From DASRPD01 sp035646535 (GTDB taxonomy: Bacteria; Actinomycetota; Acidimicrobiia; IMCC26256; JANYLB01), in the NCBI GenBank assembly GCA_035646535.1, contig DASRPD010000004.1, forward strand, positions 1 through 11,997: DNA of 11,997 nt, in the 5' to 3' direction. Positions 6,133 through 11,997 of the stretch are shown in pieces. A program made the position numbers and the translations under genes. The notes under the pieces were generated by a model. It did not search any database and was not told where the DNA came from. It saw nothing but the letters and a program-made list of their open reading frames with translations. Positions within the stretch are counted from its first letter, which is position 1, and each line of letters starts with the position of its first letter.

Positions 6133-6143
6133 CCCCGGCTCAC

Positions 6144-6203
6144 ACCGAGGCGATTCCCACTCTCACCCGTCGACTGCCTGACGCGCTGGAGACAGTCCTC
6201 GGT
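6144..6203 (+). other. nested inverted repeat downstream of the GlpR-like gene
   Basis: ACCGAGG (6144-6150) and CCTCGGT (6197-6203) are perfectly complementary. Inside them GACTG (6172-6176) pairs with CAGTC (6193-6197). It starts 11 nt after the stop codon. A long-loop terminator is possible, but the loops are large and there is no U-tract. Confidence 0.3.
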
Positions 6204-6215
6204 CGGCGAGCGGAT

Positions 6216-6245
6216 GTGACGATGGTTTGCACCTCGGGTTACCCT
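6216..6245 (+). promoter_or_regulatory. candidate promoter of the PI-PLC lipoprotein gene
   Basis: GTGACG (6216-6221) and TACCCT (6240-6245) are separated by 18 bp. Predicted transcription starts near 6252, just upstream of the AAGGGGG ribosome-binding sequence (6259-6265) that precedes the ATG at 6270. Confidence 0.38.
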
Positions 6246-6269
6246 CCCCAATCGGCACAAGGGGGCATC

Positions 6270-7610
6270 ATGGGGGCAGGGAAGCCGGTCAGCGCACGAA
6301 CCACCGGCCGCGGGACTCGAAGCGTGACCCGAGGGATCGTGACCGTCGGGGTGTTGATGGCGCTGGTTGCCGCTGGTTGTAGCTTCCTCAGCCGCCCGAT
6401 CCCCGGAACGAACGGCATCGCCCAGGTCGTCGTCTCGCCGCCCGGCGTAGGTGGATCCCGCACGGTCGATGTCGCGGTCGTCGGCGTCGCGCCCGGGACC
6501 AAGGCGACCGTCACGGTGCGCGTCGACAGCATCGACGGTAAGCCCGTGGCCACCGCCAAGACCGTGCCCGCCCAGCTCACCGTGGGTGGCGACGCGATCG
6601 GTACCGGCGACCACTTCCTGTTCGTCAAGGTCCGGATCGATCACCGGTTCGCGGTCGGCGCGGCGGTGGTGTCGGGAGACCTGCGGCTCAATCAGATGCA
6701 GGTCAAGGGAACGCACAACAGCTTCCACATCGCGCCCACCGAGGCGCCGTTCACCGCCATCGAGCCGTGGCAGTACACCAACTCCCCGCTCGGGGAACAG
6801 TTCGAGTCGGAAGGTGTCCGCCAGATCGAGCTCGACGTGTACGTCGATCCCGCCGGGCATCGTGTCCTGCACATTCCCGACATCGACTTTGCGACGACGT
6901 GTGCGACCTACGTGGATTGCCTCACCGCGGTGAAGGCCTGGTCCGATGCGCATCCCGACCACATGCCGATCGCGATCCTCACCGAGCTCAAGGACGACGA
7001 CCTCGGCTTGCCGACGCCGGTGCTGCCGTGGACCGTCGCGGCGATGGACCAGCTCGACGACGAGATTCGCAGTGTCTTCCCACCCGCCCAGGTACTCACC
7101 CCCGACGAGGTACGCGCCACGTTCCCGACGCTCGACGCCGCCGTGCACGCCAACGGTTGGCCGAAGATCGACGACCTGCGTGGCCAGGTGCTGTTCCTGA
7201 TGGACAACTCGGGGAGCTACCGCAGCAACTACCTGTCGGGTCATCCCGCGCTCGCGGGGCGGATGCTGTTCACCAACGCCACTCCCGGCGCCCCCGACGC
7301 GGCGTTCGTGAAGCGCAACAACCCCGAGGGTGTGAACGTGGCCGAGATCCAGGCCCTCGTCGCCCAGGGGTACGTCGTGCGGACGCGGACCGACTCGGAC
7401 ACCGTCGAGGCGCGAGCGAACGACACCACCAAGCGCGACGCCGCGTTGAGCACCGCCGCGCAGTGGGTGAGCACCGACTTCCCCGTTCCCGGTCGGGCGT
7501 TCGGCACGCCGTACTTCGTGTCGATCCCCGGCGGGACACCGGCGCGCTGCAACCCGATCAACGCGCCCCCGTGGTGCACCTCGAGCCTCATCGAGGATCT
7601 CGGGGGCTGA
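6270..7610 (+). CDS. lipoprotein of the Ca2+-dependent phosphatidylinositol phospholipase C family
   Basis: The 446-aa product starts at 6270, where AAGGGGG lies 4 nt upstream; an ATG 54 bp earlier in frame has no such signal. A basic n-region and hydrophobic stretch (about 22-36) end in LVAAGC with C37 as a lipidation site. Ala at -3 makes the lipobox slightly atypical. Residues 50-130 look like a beta-rich N-terminal domain. The catalytic TIM-barrel follows: VKGTHNSFH (145-153, first catalytic His H149), IELDVYVD (187-193, metal ligands), LHIPDID (200-206, second His H201), a C211/C217 pair, and the strand AILTELKDDD (236-244). This is the PI-PLC-C1-like pattern. It would act outside the membrane on phosphoinositides or a related inositol lipid; the substrate is inferred. 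The product ends with a second Cys pair near 427 and 436. Confidence 0.83.
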   Translation: MGAGKPVSARTTGRGTRSVTRGIVTVGVLMALVAAGCSFLSRPIPGTNGIAQVVVSPPGVGGSRTVDVAVVGVAPGTKATVTVRVDSIDGKPVATAKTVPAQLTVGGDAIGTGDHFLFVKVRIDHRFAVGAAVVSGDLRLNQMQVKGTHNSFHIAPTEAPFTAIEPWQYTNSPLGEQFESEGVRQIELDVYVDPAGHRVLHIPDIDFATTCATYVDCLTAVKAWSDAHPDHMPIAILTELKDDDLGLPTPVLPWTVAAMDQLDDEIRSVFPPAQVLTPDEVRATFPTLDAAVHANGWPKIDDLRGQVLFLMDNSGSYRSNYLSGHPALAGRMLFTNATPGAPDAAFVKRNNPEGVNVAEIQALVAQGYVVRTRTDSDTVEARANDTTKRDAALSTAAQWVSTDFPVPGRAFGTPYFVSIPGGTPARCNPINAPPWCTSSLIEDLGG

Positions 7611-7640
7611 CAGGCGGTTTGGTAGCCTCGCCCTTCCTTC

Positions 7641-7714
7641 GGGGGTGTAGCTCAGCCCGGTAGAGCGCTACGTTCGCAACGTAGAAGTCGTGGGTTCAAG
7701 TCCCATCACCTCCA
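7641..7714 (+). tRNA. tRNA-Ala(CGC)
   Basis: A full cloverleaf folds. The acceptor GGGGGTG/CACCTCC carries the G3-U70 pair that defines alanine identity. D stem GCTC/GAGC, anticodon stem CTACG/CGTAG with loop TTCGCAA (anticodon CGC at 7675-7677), 5-nt variable loop, and T arm with TTCAAGT follow. The discriminator is A; CCA is not encoded. It decodes GCG. The gene begins 30 nt after the lipoprotein stop. TAGCCT at 7623-7628 could be its -10 box, but no good -35 is seen, so read-through from upstream is also possible. Confidence 0.97.
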
Positions 7715-7779
7715 CTCGCAACTCACTCACAGACTCACTCTCTCTGGCACGGTTGCATTGGCGCATCCGCCCGCTGTCG

Positions 7780-7800
7780 CCGACCCCGAGGGGGAGTCGG
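7780..7800 (+). terminator. hairpin downstream of tRNA-Ala
   Basis: CCGAC (7780-7784) pairs with GTCGG (7796-7800), extended inward by CCC/GGG around a short loop. It lies 65 nt after the tRNA with no U-tract. It is the only compact hairpin between the tRNA and the next gene. Confidence 0.35.
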
Positions 7801-7886
7801 CCCGTTCTCAGAATCGGGATGATCCCTACGAATGCAGCGTGTTTTCCAAGTCCCGTGGGCTCCGAGAGGCACGCGACGTGTCCGTT

Positions 7887-7900
7887 TTGCGCTAGCGCAA
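7887..7900. promoter_or_regulatory. 14-bp perfect palindrome, candidate operator
   Basis: TTGCGCTAGCGCAA is fully self-complementary and has no spacer. It lies 86 bp upstream of the diguanylate-cyclase start in non-coding DNA, where a dimeric repressor of the TetR or MarR type could bind. No regulator gene is adjacent, so the partner is unknown. Confidence 0.4.
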
Positions 7901-7985
7901 CAGTGCCCCGGCCGAGCTCGGTGGGGAGATCGCTGCCCCGGAGAGAGGCCTCAAGGGGCCCGTCGAACCACCCGATCCTTAGGTC

Positions 7986-9605
7986 ATGCCAGAGGGACCG
8001 GCGGCCGCCGGTGGCGAGGTCGAGACGACGTGTCGCGCTCTCCTCGGCCGATACCCGCTTGCACCCGTCGGCGCGATCAATGAGTTCGGCATGTTCGTCG
8101 AGATTCCCGAGTCGATTGGTGTCGCCGACCACCCGATCGTAAGAGACCTCGGTCTCGACCTCTTCGTCCCCGCGGATCGCGTGGTCGTCATCTCCGCTTG
8201 GGACCGCGCCCGCACCGCGGGCGCCGCACGAGTGCCGGTGCGGCTGACTGGTCGGCCCGACGAACAGAGCCGACTGCATTTCTTCGATCTGCGTCCGGGG
8301 CACGGCGTGCTCCTCGGAGTCTTGGTCACCGAGGGCCCGATCGATGCTCCGATCGACGTGGCCAGCGAGCCGGCGCTTCGTCCCCGACTGTTCCGTCAGC
8401 GCAAGAACGACATCGCTGTCTTCATCGGTGTCGACGACGCGGTGACGGACATCCTCGGCTGGGAGCCGAGCGAGATGGTCGGTCGAGCATCGCTGGACCT
8501 CGTCCATCCCGAGGACCAGACCCGAGCGATCGAGCACTGGATGGAGCTGCTCAGCTCACCGCGCAGGCAGCACCGCGTGCGGCTGCGTCATCGCCACGCC
8601 AACGGCAGTTGGGTGTGGCTCGAACTCGCAAACGTGAACCTCCTGGACGATCCGGATCATGCGTGCGTCGAGACCGAGGCGGTCGACATCTCAGACGAGA
8701 TGGCAGCGCACGAGGCCGTGCGAGCCCGTGAGCGGCTGCTCCACCGCATCGCCGAGACCATGCCGCTCGGACTCCTGCATGTGGATGCGCAGCGCCGCGT
8801 GATCTACAGCAACGAGCGGCTCCATCAGATCGTCGGACGAGAGTTGGAGCCGACGGTCGACGCGCAGCTGTCGAACGTGGTCCCCGACGATCGGCATTCG
8901 CTCGAGCTCGCGTTGGAGCACGTGCTTCGCAACGGCCGTGACGCGGATCTGGAGATACGTCTCCGAGTCCCCGGGCAGGAGGGGGAGCGCAACGCGCGCC
9001 TCCGGCTCGGTGCGCTCGTCGACGACGAGGGCCACGCGCTCGGCGCGGTCGTGTGTGTCGACGACGTGACCGAACAGGCCCGGCTTTACACGGAGCTGGA
9101 GCGTCGCGCCGAGTTCGACGTGTTGACTGAGTGCCGGACCCGGGCGTCGGTCATGACCGCGCTGAACGACGCGATAGACAAGGGACCGATCGGGATCTTC
9201 TTCATCGATCTCGACGGCTTCAAGGACGTGAACGATGCGCACGGGCACGCGATGGGTGACGAGCTCCTCATGATCGTCGGCGAGCGGCTCCGCCGCGCGG
9301 TACGGACAGGCGACTTGGTGGGCCGTCTCGGCGGGGACGAGTTCCTGGTCCTGTGTTCGAAGACGGGCTCGACCGAGGATCTCATCACCGCGGCCGCGCG
9401 GCTCTCCGACGCGTTGTCGCAACCCGTGAGGATCGGTGCCACGAGGCTCTCGATCCAGGCGAGCGTCGGTGTGACGATGGCCAACGACGGGATCACCGCC
9501 GAGGGCCTGATCGCCAACGCCGACATCGCGATGTACGAATCGAAGCGGCGAGGCGCGGGACAACCGGTCCTCTACACCCCACAGTTGCGCCGCGGCGCTG
9601 CCTGA
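7986..9605 (+). CDS. PAS-PAS-GGDEF diguanylate cyclase
   Basis: The 539-aa soluble protein would make cyclic di-GMP from two GTP. Residues 1-130 are poorly recognisable and may be a diverged sensor fold. A PAS domain follows (about 135-240, with FIGVDDAVTDILGWEPSEMV and HPED at 174-177), then a second PAS (about 248-366, with LGLLHVDAQRRVIYSNERLH). A linker helix (367-377) joins the GGDEF domain (378-530). Catalytic features are intact: FIDLDGFKDVND (406-417) supplies metal and base contacts, and the active-site loop is GGDEF (449-453). R440-x-x-D443, five residues before it, is the product-binding I-site, so feedback inhibition by c-di-GMP is expected. No transmembrane segment or EAL domain is present. 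The ATG at 7986 is the first start after an in-frame stop at 7980. Confidence 0.93.
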   Translation: MPEGPAAAGGEVETTCRALLGRYPLAPVGAINEFGMFVEIPESIGVADHPIVRDLGLDLFVPADRVVVISAWDRARTAGAARVPVRLTGRPDEQSRLHFFDLRPGHGVLLGVLVTEGPIDAPIDVASEPALRPRLFRQRKNDIAVFIGVDDAVTDILGWEPSEMVGRASLDLVHPEDQTRAIEHWMELLSSPRRQHRVRLRHRHANGSWVWLELANVNLLDDPDHACVETEAVDISDEMAAHEAVRARERLLHRIAETMPLGLLHVDAQRRVIYSNERLHQIVGRELEPTVDAQLSNVVPDDRHSLELALEHVLRNGRDADLEIRLRVPGQEGERNARLRLGALVDDEGHALGAVVCVDDVTEQARLYTELERRAEFDVLTECRTRASVMTALNDAIDKGPIGIFFIDLDGFKDVNDAHGHAMGDELLMIVGERLRRAVRTGDLVGRLGGDEFLVLCSKTGSTEDLITAAARLSDALSQPVRIGATRLSIQASVGVTMANDGITAEGLIANADIAMYESKRRGAGQPVLYTPQLRRGAA

Positions 9606-10007
9606 GCCCCGCGGGACTTCTGGCACTCCACAGGCCGGAAGGCTCCGCCCCGCCGTAGGCAAGAGTCCGCCGCGAGCCAGTCTCCCTGAAAATTGGGAAG
9701 GGGAGGCGCTGAGTGTGGGAAGCGCCATCGGAGCCGATCACGGCGGAGCCATAGCGGCGGGCTGGACGGAGTTGCGTCGGTAGCCCACTGCCTCCGTAAG
9801 TCCAGGTGCCCAGCGTCTCGGCTGTGTGCGTTCGCTGAGATTTGCTCCGTCTCCACCATGGAGGGCAAGGCAAAACTCGGGGAAACTCGACCGGCGCGGG
9901 CGACCGGCCCAAGATGGGCTCCGAGGCAGCTCCCGACGAGTGGTGCCGGGCGGCAGGCGGGTCAATCTCGACCCGTGAGTGCGAGCCGAGATGCGATCCT
10001 GGGGGTC
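9606..10007. other. 402-bp gene-free stretch with clustered inverted repeats; possible structured RNA at 9641-9811
   Basis: No convincing protein is encoded on either strand; the open frames are Arg/Ser/Pro-rich and match no family I know. GGCTCCGCC (9641-9649) is perfectly complementary to GGCGGAGCC (9742-9750), enclosing GGCGCT/AGCGCC (9705-9710/9721-9726). A second domain has CTGGACGGAG (9762-9771) pairing with CTCCG (9792-9796) and TCCAG (9801-9805) around a 4-nt bulge and a 20-nt loop, with GGG/CCC (9759-9761/9809-9811) outside it. The segment also holds A-rich unpaired stretches. It does not fit tRNA, SRP RNA, tmRNA or RNase P RNA. The last 150 bp before the phosphoesterase show only weaker repeats such as CCGG/CCGG. 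Confidence 0.35.
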
Positions 10008-10598
10008 ATGGCTCGCTACTTCACGGCCGATCTCCACCTCGGCCATCGCAACATCATCGACTACAGCAGCCGACCCTTCCGTGATGCCGAGCAGATGAAC
10101 AGCGCGCTCGTCGAACGCTGGAACATCACAGTGACGCCGGAGGACGAGGTGATCGTGCTTGGCGACTTCGCGATGGGCCGCATCGACGAGACCCTTCCGA
10201 TCGCGGGTGTGCTCAACGGCCGCAAGGTGCTCCTCGCCGGGAACCACGACCGCTGTTGGCGCGGACACAAGAAGGGCGCCGACGCCGCGACCGACCGCTA
10301 CCTCGCCGCGGGATTCGACGAGATCTGGCAGGGCCCGATCGATCTCGCCGTCGGTGGCGTGCGGGTCCTCGCCTGCCACTTCCCGTACCGTGGCGACAGC
10401 CAAGACCGCGATCGGTACGTCTCCCACCGCCCCGCCGACGCGGGCGCCTGGCTCCTGCATGGTCACGTCCATGAGCGTTGGAAGGTGCGGGAGCGAATGA
10501 TCAACGTCGGCGTCGATGTCTGGGGCTTCGCTCCCGTTGCGGAACGCGAGCTCGCAGGGCTCATCGCTCGACCCCGAGGCAGCCCGGAGACGAAGTGA
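10008..10598 (+). CDS. calcineurin-like metallophosphoesterase
   Basis: This compact 196-aa dimetal phosphoesterase has the complete ligand set: D8 and H10 (TADLHLGHRN), G52-D53 (VIVLGDFAMG), N79-H80-D81 (LAGNHDR), H124 (ACHFPY) and H153-x-H155 (LLHGHVHE). The single-domain form resembles small stand-alone phosphoesterases found in bacteria and phages; its substrate cannot be told from sequence. The ATG at 10008 gives the family start MARYFTADLHLGH. The frame stays open upstream, but that sequence is unlike any phosphoesterase and is rejected. GGGGG just before the ATG is a poorly placed Shine-Dalgarno, so initiation may be leaderless. No neighbour suggests a pathway. Confidence 0.92.
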   Translation: MARYFTADLHLGHRNIIDYSSRPFRDAEQMNSALVERWNITVTPEDEVIVLGDFAMGRIDETLPIAGVLNGRKVLLAGNHDRCWRGHKKGADAATDRYLAAGFDEIWQGPIDLAVGGVRVLACHFPYRGDSQDRDRYVSHRPADAGAWLLHGHVHERWKVRERMINVGVDVWGFAPVAERELAGLIARPRGSPETK

Positions 10599-10644
10599 CG
10601 CAGGGTCGAGCCGGTGGTGAAGGGACAACAGCCGGGGCCGCGGT

Positions 10645-10668
10645 CGATCTGACGATCTGACGATCTGA
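10645..10668. repeat. three exact tandem copies of CGATCTGA
   Basis: Copies lie at 10645-10652, 10653-10660 and 10661-10668 without interruption, about 45 bp after the phosphoesterase stop. Each unit contains GATC and a TGA stop in one frame. It is probably a slippage-prone microsatellite. Confidence 0.85.
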
Positions 10669-10880
10669 GGCAGGCTTCGCCGGGCTGGATGAAGGGCACG
10701 CGAGCTACGGGACCGCCACGCACGACGATCGAGAACCCGATCCTCAACTCGGCCTATACCCGCCGACTGCCTCCAATCGCCGGAAGCGCGAGCGACGTGC
10801 GCTCAACGCCCGGCAGGCTGTGGTGCCTGGTCACGGACACGCTCCCTCAGGCTGAAGTCCCAAGATGGATGGTGCGTTCT

Positions 10881-10905
10881 GAAAGGTTCTAAGTGTTAGC
10901 CTTTC
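10881..10905. promoter_or_regulatory. nested inverted repeat upstream of the Fic gene, candidate operator or RNA hairpin
   Basis: GAAAGG (10881-10886) pairs with CCTTTC (10900-10905), and directly inside CTAA (10889-10892) pairs with TTAG (10896-10899). Only a TT bulge and a GTG loop stay unpaired. Its right arm covers TAGCCT (10897-10902), a possible -10 box. It lies 28 bp before the Fic ATG. A dimeric repressor site or a leader hairpin near the ribosome-binding site are both possible. Confidence 0.5.
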
Positions 10906-10933
10906 GAAACTCCCAGGGTTGAGAAGGGATCCG

Positions 10934-11997
10934 ATGCCGCATGAGGTCGTCACGGTCGTGTGGGAAGGCCGTCCCGTCGGCGCGTTCGTTCCAGCTCCCC
11001 TCTCCGATGTCGGTGAACTCGGCGCGGCCGCTCGACTCGATGCGGCTCGCGCCGAGGGGGTCCTGAGCGCGACGGCGGCCCGGCACGACCCGCGCCTCGA
11101 AGTCGCCGCTCGATTGCTCGTGCGCGCCGAAGGGGTGGCCTCCAGCAGCATCGAGGCGATCAACGCTCCGGCCGACGCGGTCGCCGTCGCCAACGTGGAC
11201 CCGTCCGTGGCCGGGCCGGCTGCAGAGGTCGCGGACAACCTGCGCGCCCTTGATGCGGTCTTGGCCCATGAGGGCCCACTCAGACGTGAAGACTTGTGGC
11301 AGTGGCACAGCATCCTGATGACGTCGGCAGACCTCGACGACGATCTCAAGGGGGCCTGGCGCAACCGCCTCGGCTGGGTCGGTGGACCCACCCCACGTCG
11401 GGCCGCGCACGTCGCCACGCCCGCCGACCGCATCGATGCACTGATGGTCGACCTCGTCGACTACGCGAACAAGCCGTCGCACGACCCGGTAACGGCCGCC
11501 GGACTCCTCCATGCCCAGTTCGAGACGATCCACCCGTTCGCCGACGGCAACGGGCGCATCGGCCGGTTGCTGATCGGCTGGACACTCCACCGCCACATTG
11601 CGCTTGCCGTGCCGCCGCCGGTGTCCGTCGCGTTCCTCCGCGACGTCGGCGGCTACCTGTCGGGACTGACGCTCTACCGCACCGTCGGCCCCGACGACTG
11701 GATCCGCTGGTTTGCCAGCACCGTCGAGCACGCAGCAATGTCCGCCACCGAGACACTCGCCGCCGTCAGCGAACTCGTCGCCTCATGGACGGCTCGACTG
11801 GAGAACCTCCGCTCCGACGCTGCTGCTCGTCGCCTGGTCGATCAGGTGCTCACACACCCGGCCCTCGATGTGGACACGGCGGTCAGCCTGCTCGACGTCA
11901 GCCCCCCGACAGCCCGAACAGCACTCGAAGCTCTCGCCGAGCGCGGGGTGTTGCGTCCGGCCGACCTGCCCGCGACAGGCGAACCCGGGCGACCTCG
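10934..11997 (+). CDS. Fic-domain protein (AMPylase type) with N-terminal inhibitory motif and C-terminal winged helix, partial at 3' end
   Basis: The first 354 residues are open to the window edge. The catalytic Fic motif is HPFADGNGRIGR (200-211), matching HxF(D/E)GNGRxxR with the active H200 and both arginines, so transfer of AMP or another nucleotide phosphate to a target hydroxyl is expected. Upstream, VASSSIEA (68-75) matches the Fic_N inhibitory helix (S/T-xxx-E-G/N). S70 and E74 are present but Ala replaces Gly/Asn at 75. GPTPRRAAHVATP (151-163) is the flap region. Residues about 295-342 (LLDVSPPTARTALEALAERG) look like a winged-helix DNA-binding domain, giving the common Fic_N-Fic-wHTH architecture. 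AAGGGA lies 4 nt before the ATG. No antitoxin-like gene is visible upstream, which fits self-inhibition in cis. Confidence 0.92.
   Translation, partial: MPHEVVTVVWEGRPVGAFVPAPLSDVGELGAAARLDAARAEGVLSATAARHDPRLEVAARLLVRAEGVASSSIEAINAPADAVAVANVDPSVAGPAAEVADNLRALDAVLAHEGPLRREDLWQWHSILMTSADLDDDLKGAWRNRLGWVGGPTPRRAAHVATPADRIDALMVDLVDYANKPSHDPVTAAGLLHAQFETIHPFADGNGRIGRLLIGWTLHRHIALAVPPPVSVAFLRDVGGYLSGLTLYRTVGPDDWIRWFASTVEHAAMSATETLAAVSELVASWTARLENLRSDAAARRLVDQVLTHPALDVDTAVSLLDVSPPTARTALEALAERGVLRPADLPATGEPGRP

Larger units (their letters stand above)
10599..10933. other. 335-bp gene-free stretch before the Fic gene
   Basis: The stretch holds a threefold 8-bp repeat (10645-10668), small hairpins such as AGCGC/GCGCT and CAGGC/GCCTG, and the nested inverted repeat next to the Fic promoter region. 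A short plus-strand frame (10689-10892) contains IENPILNSAY at 10728-10757. It is reminiscent of the N-terminus of some type III restriction subunits, but the rest does not follow that family. I do not call it a gene. Confidence 0.5.

Noticed and set aside
6078..7244. 388-codon minus-strand frame opposite the PI-PLC gene
   Set aside because: Its translation is rich in Arg, His, Gly and Asp with no motif, typical of antisense frames in high-GC DNA. The plus strand encodes a family protein with catalytic residues.
7668..8537. 289-codon minus-strand frame ending in the tRNA-Ala gene
   Set aside because: It runs antisense through the PAS region and into the tRNA. The MGLEPTTSTLR-like end is a frequent artefact of translating the complement of a tRNA.
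9630..9660. SRP-RNA-like GGAAGG segment
   Set aside because: Only the GCC-GGAA-GGC tetraloop resembles it; the conserved AGCA side and the long helix are missing.
9693..10007. In-frame N-terminal extension of the metallophosphoesterase
   Set aside because: The added 105 residues are Arg/Ser-rich, match no phosphoesterase, and precede the canonical start MARYFTADLH. The frame is probably open by chance.
1..11997. CRISPR array, insertion sequence, integrase or prophage
   Set aside because: No regularly spaced repeats, transposase or integrase motifs, or terminal inverted repeats with target duplications were seen on either strand.

Overview
The window is high-GC, densely coded DNA with little intergenic space, leaderless-looking starts and TANNNT-type -10 boxes. 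It also carries a galU-glp-...-glpR arrangement and a HrcA-controlled FmdB-type zinc-ribbon gene. All of this points to an actinobacterium (Actinomycetota). Acidimicrobiia or a relative is my guess, but it is inference, because no rRNA or lineage-specific marker is present.

Layout. (1) 1-159, minus: start of a FmdB/Rv0991c-like zinc-ribbon protein, cut by the window edge, preceded by a perfect 12-bp inverted repeat with a 9-nt spacer that reads as a CIRCE (HrcA) operator. (2) 290-904: plsY, divergent from it. (3) 1021-5365: galU, a moeA/gephyrin-like gene, a convergent small secreted protein, moaA and moaC. (4) About 5617-6132: a three-TM-segment protein that looks like GlpR, the membrane receptor of the gephyrin-like divisome protein Glp. 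(5) 6270-7610: a lipoprotein of the Ca2+-dependent PI-PLC family, then tRNA-Ala(CGC) at 7641-7714. (6) 7986-9605: a PAS-PAS-GGDEF diguanylate cyclase with an intact I-site. (7) 9606-10007: a gene-free stretch rich in inverted repeats that may encode a structured RNA. (8) 10008-10598: a compact calcineurin-like metallophosphoesterase. (9) 10599-10933: a gene-free stretch with an 8-bp triplicate repeat and a nested inverted repeat, leading to (10) a Fic AMP-transferase-type gene from 10934 that runs off the right edge.

How the genes work together. moaA and moaC make cyclic pyranopterin monophosphate, and the MoeA homologue inserts molybdate at the end of the same pathway, so region 3 is partly a molybdenum-cofactor locus. 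The same moeA gene lies directly behind galU and upstream of a GlpR-like gene. That matches the mycobacterial/corynebacterial neighbourhood where the MoeA paralogue (Glp) and GlpR act in cell division. The window may therefore show a locus in which the Moco enzyme and the gephyrin-like divisome scaffold are one protein. galU and plsY supply envelope precursors, so regions 2-4 have a general envelope-growth flavour. Regions 5-10 are individually transcribed, less conserved genes.

No insertion sequence, integrase, CRISPR array, origin or complete novel defence system is visible. The most worthwhile leads are the Glp/GlpR locus with interleaved Moco genes, the CIRCE-zinc-ribbon unit, the structured 9641-9811 segment and the operator-like repeats upstream of the GGDEF and Fic genes.
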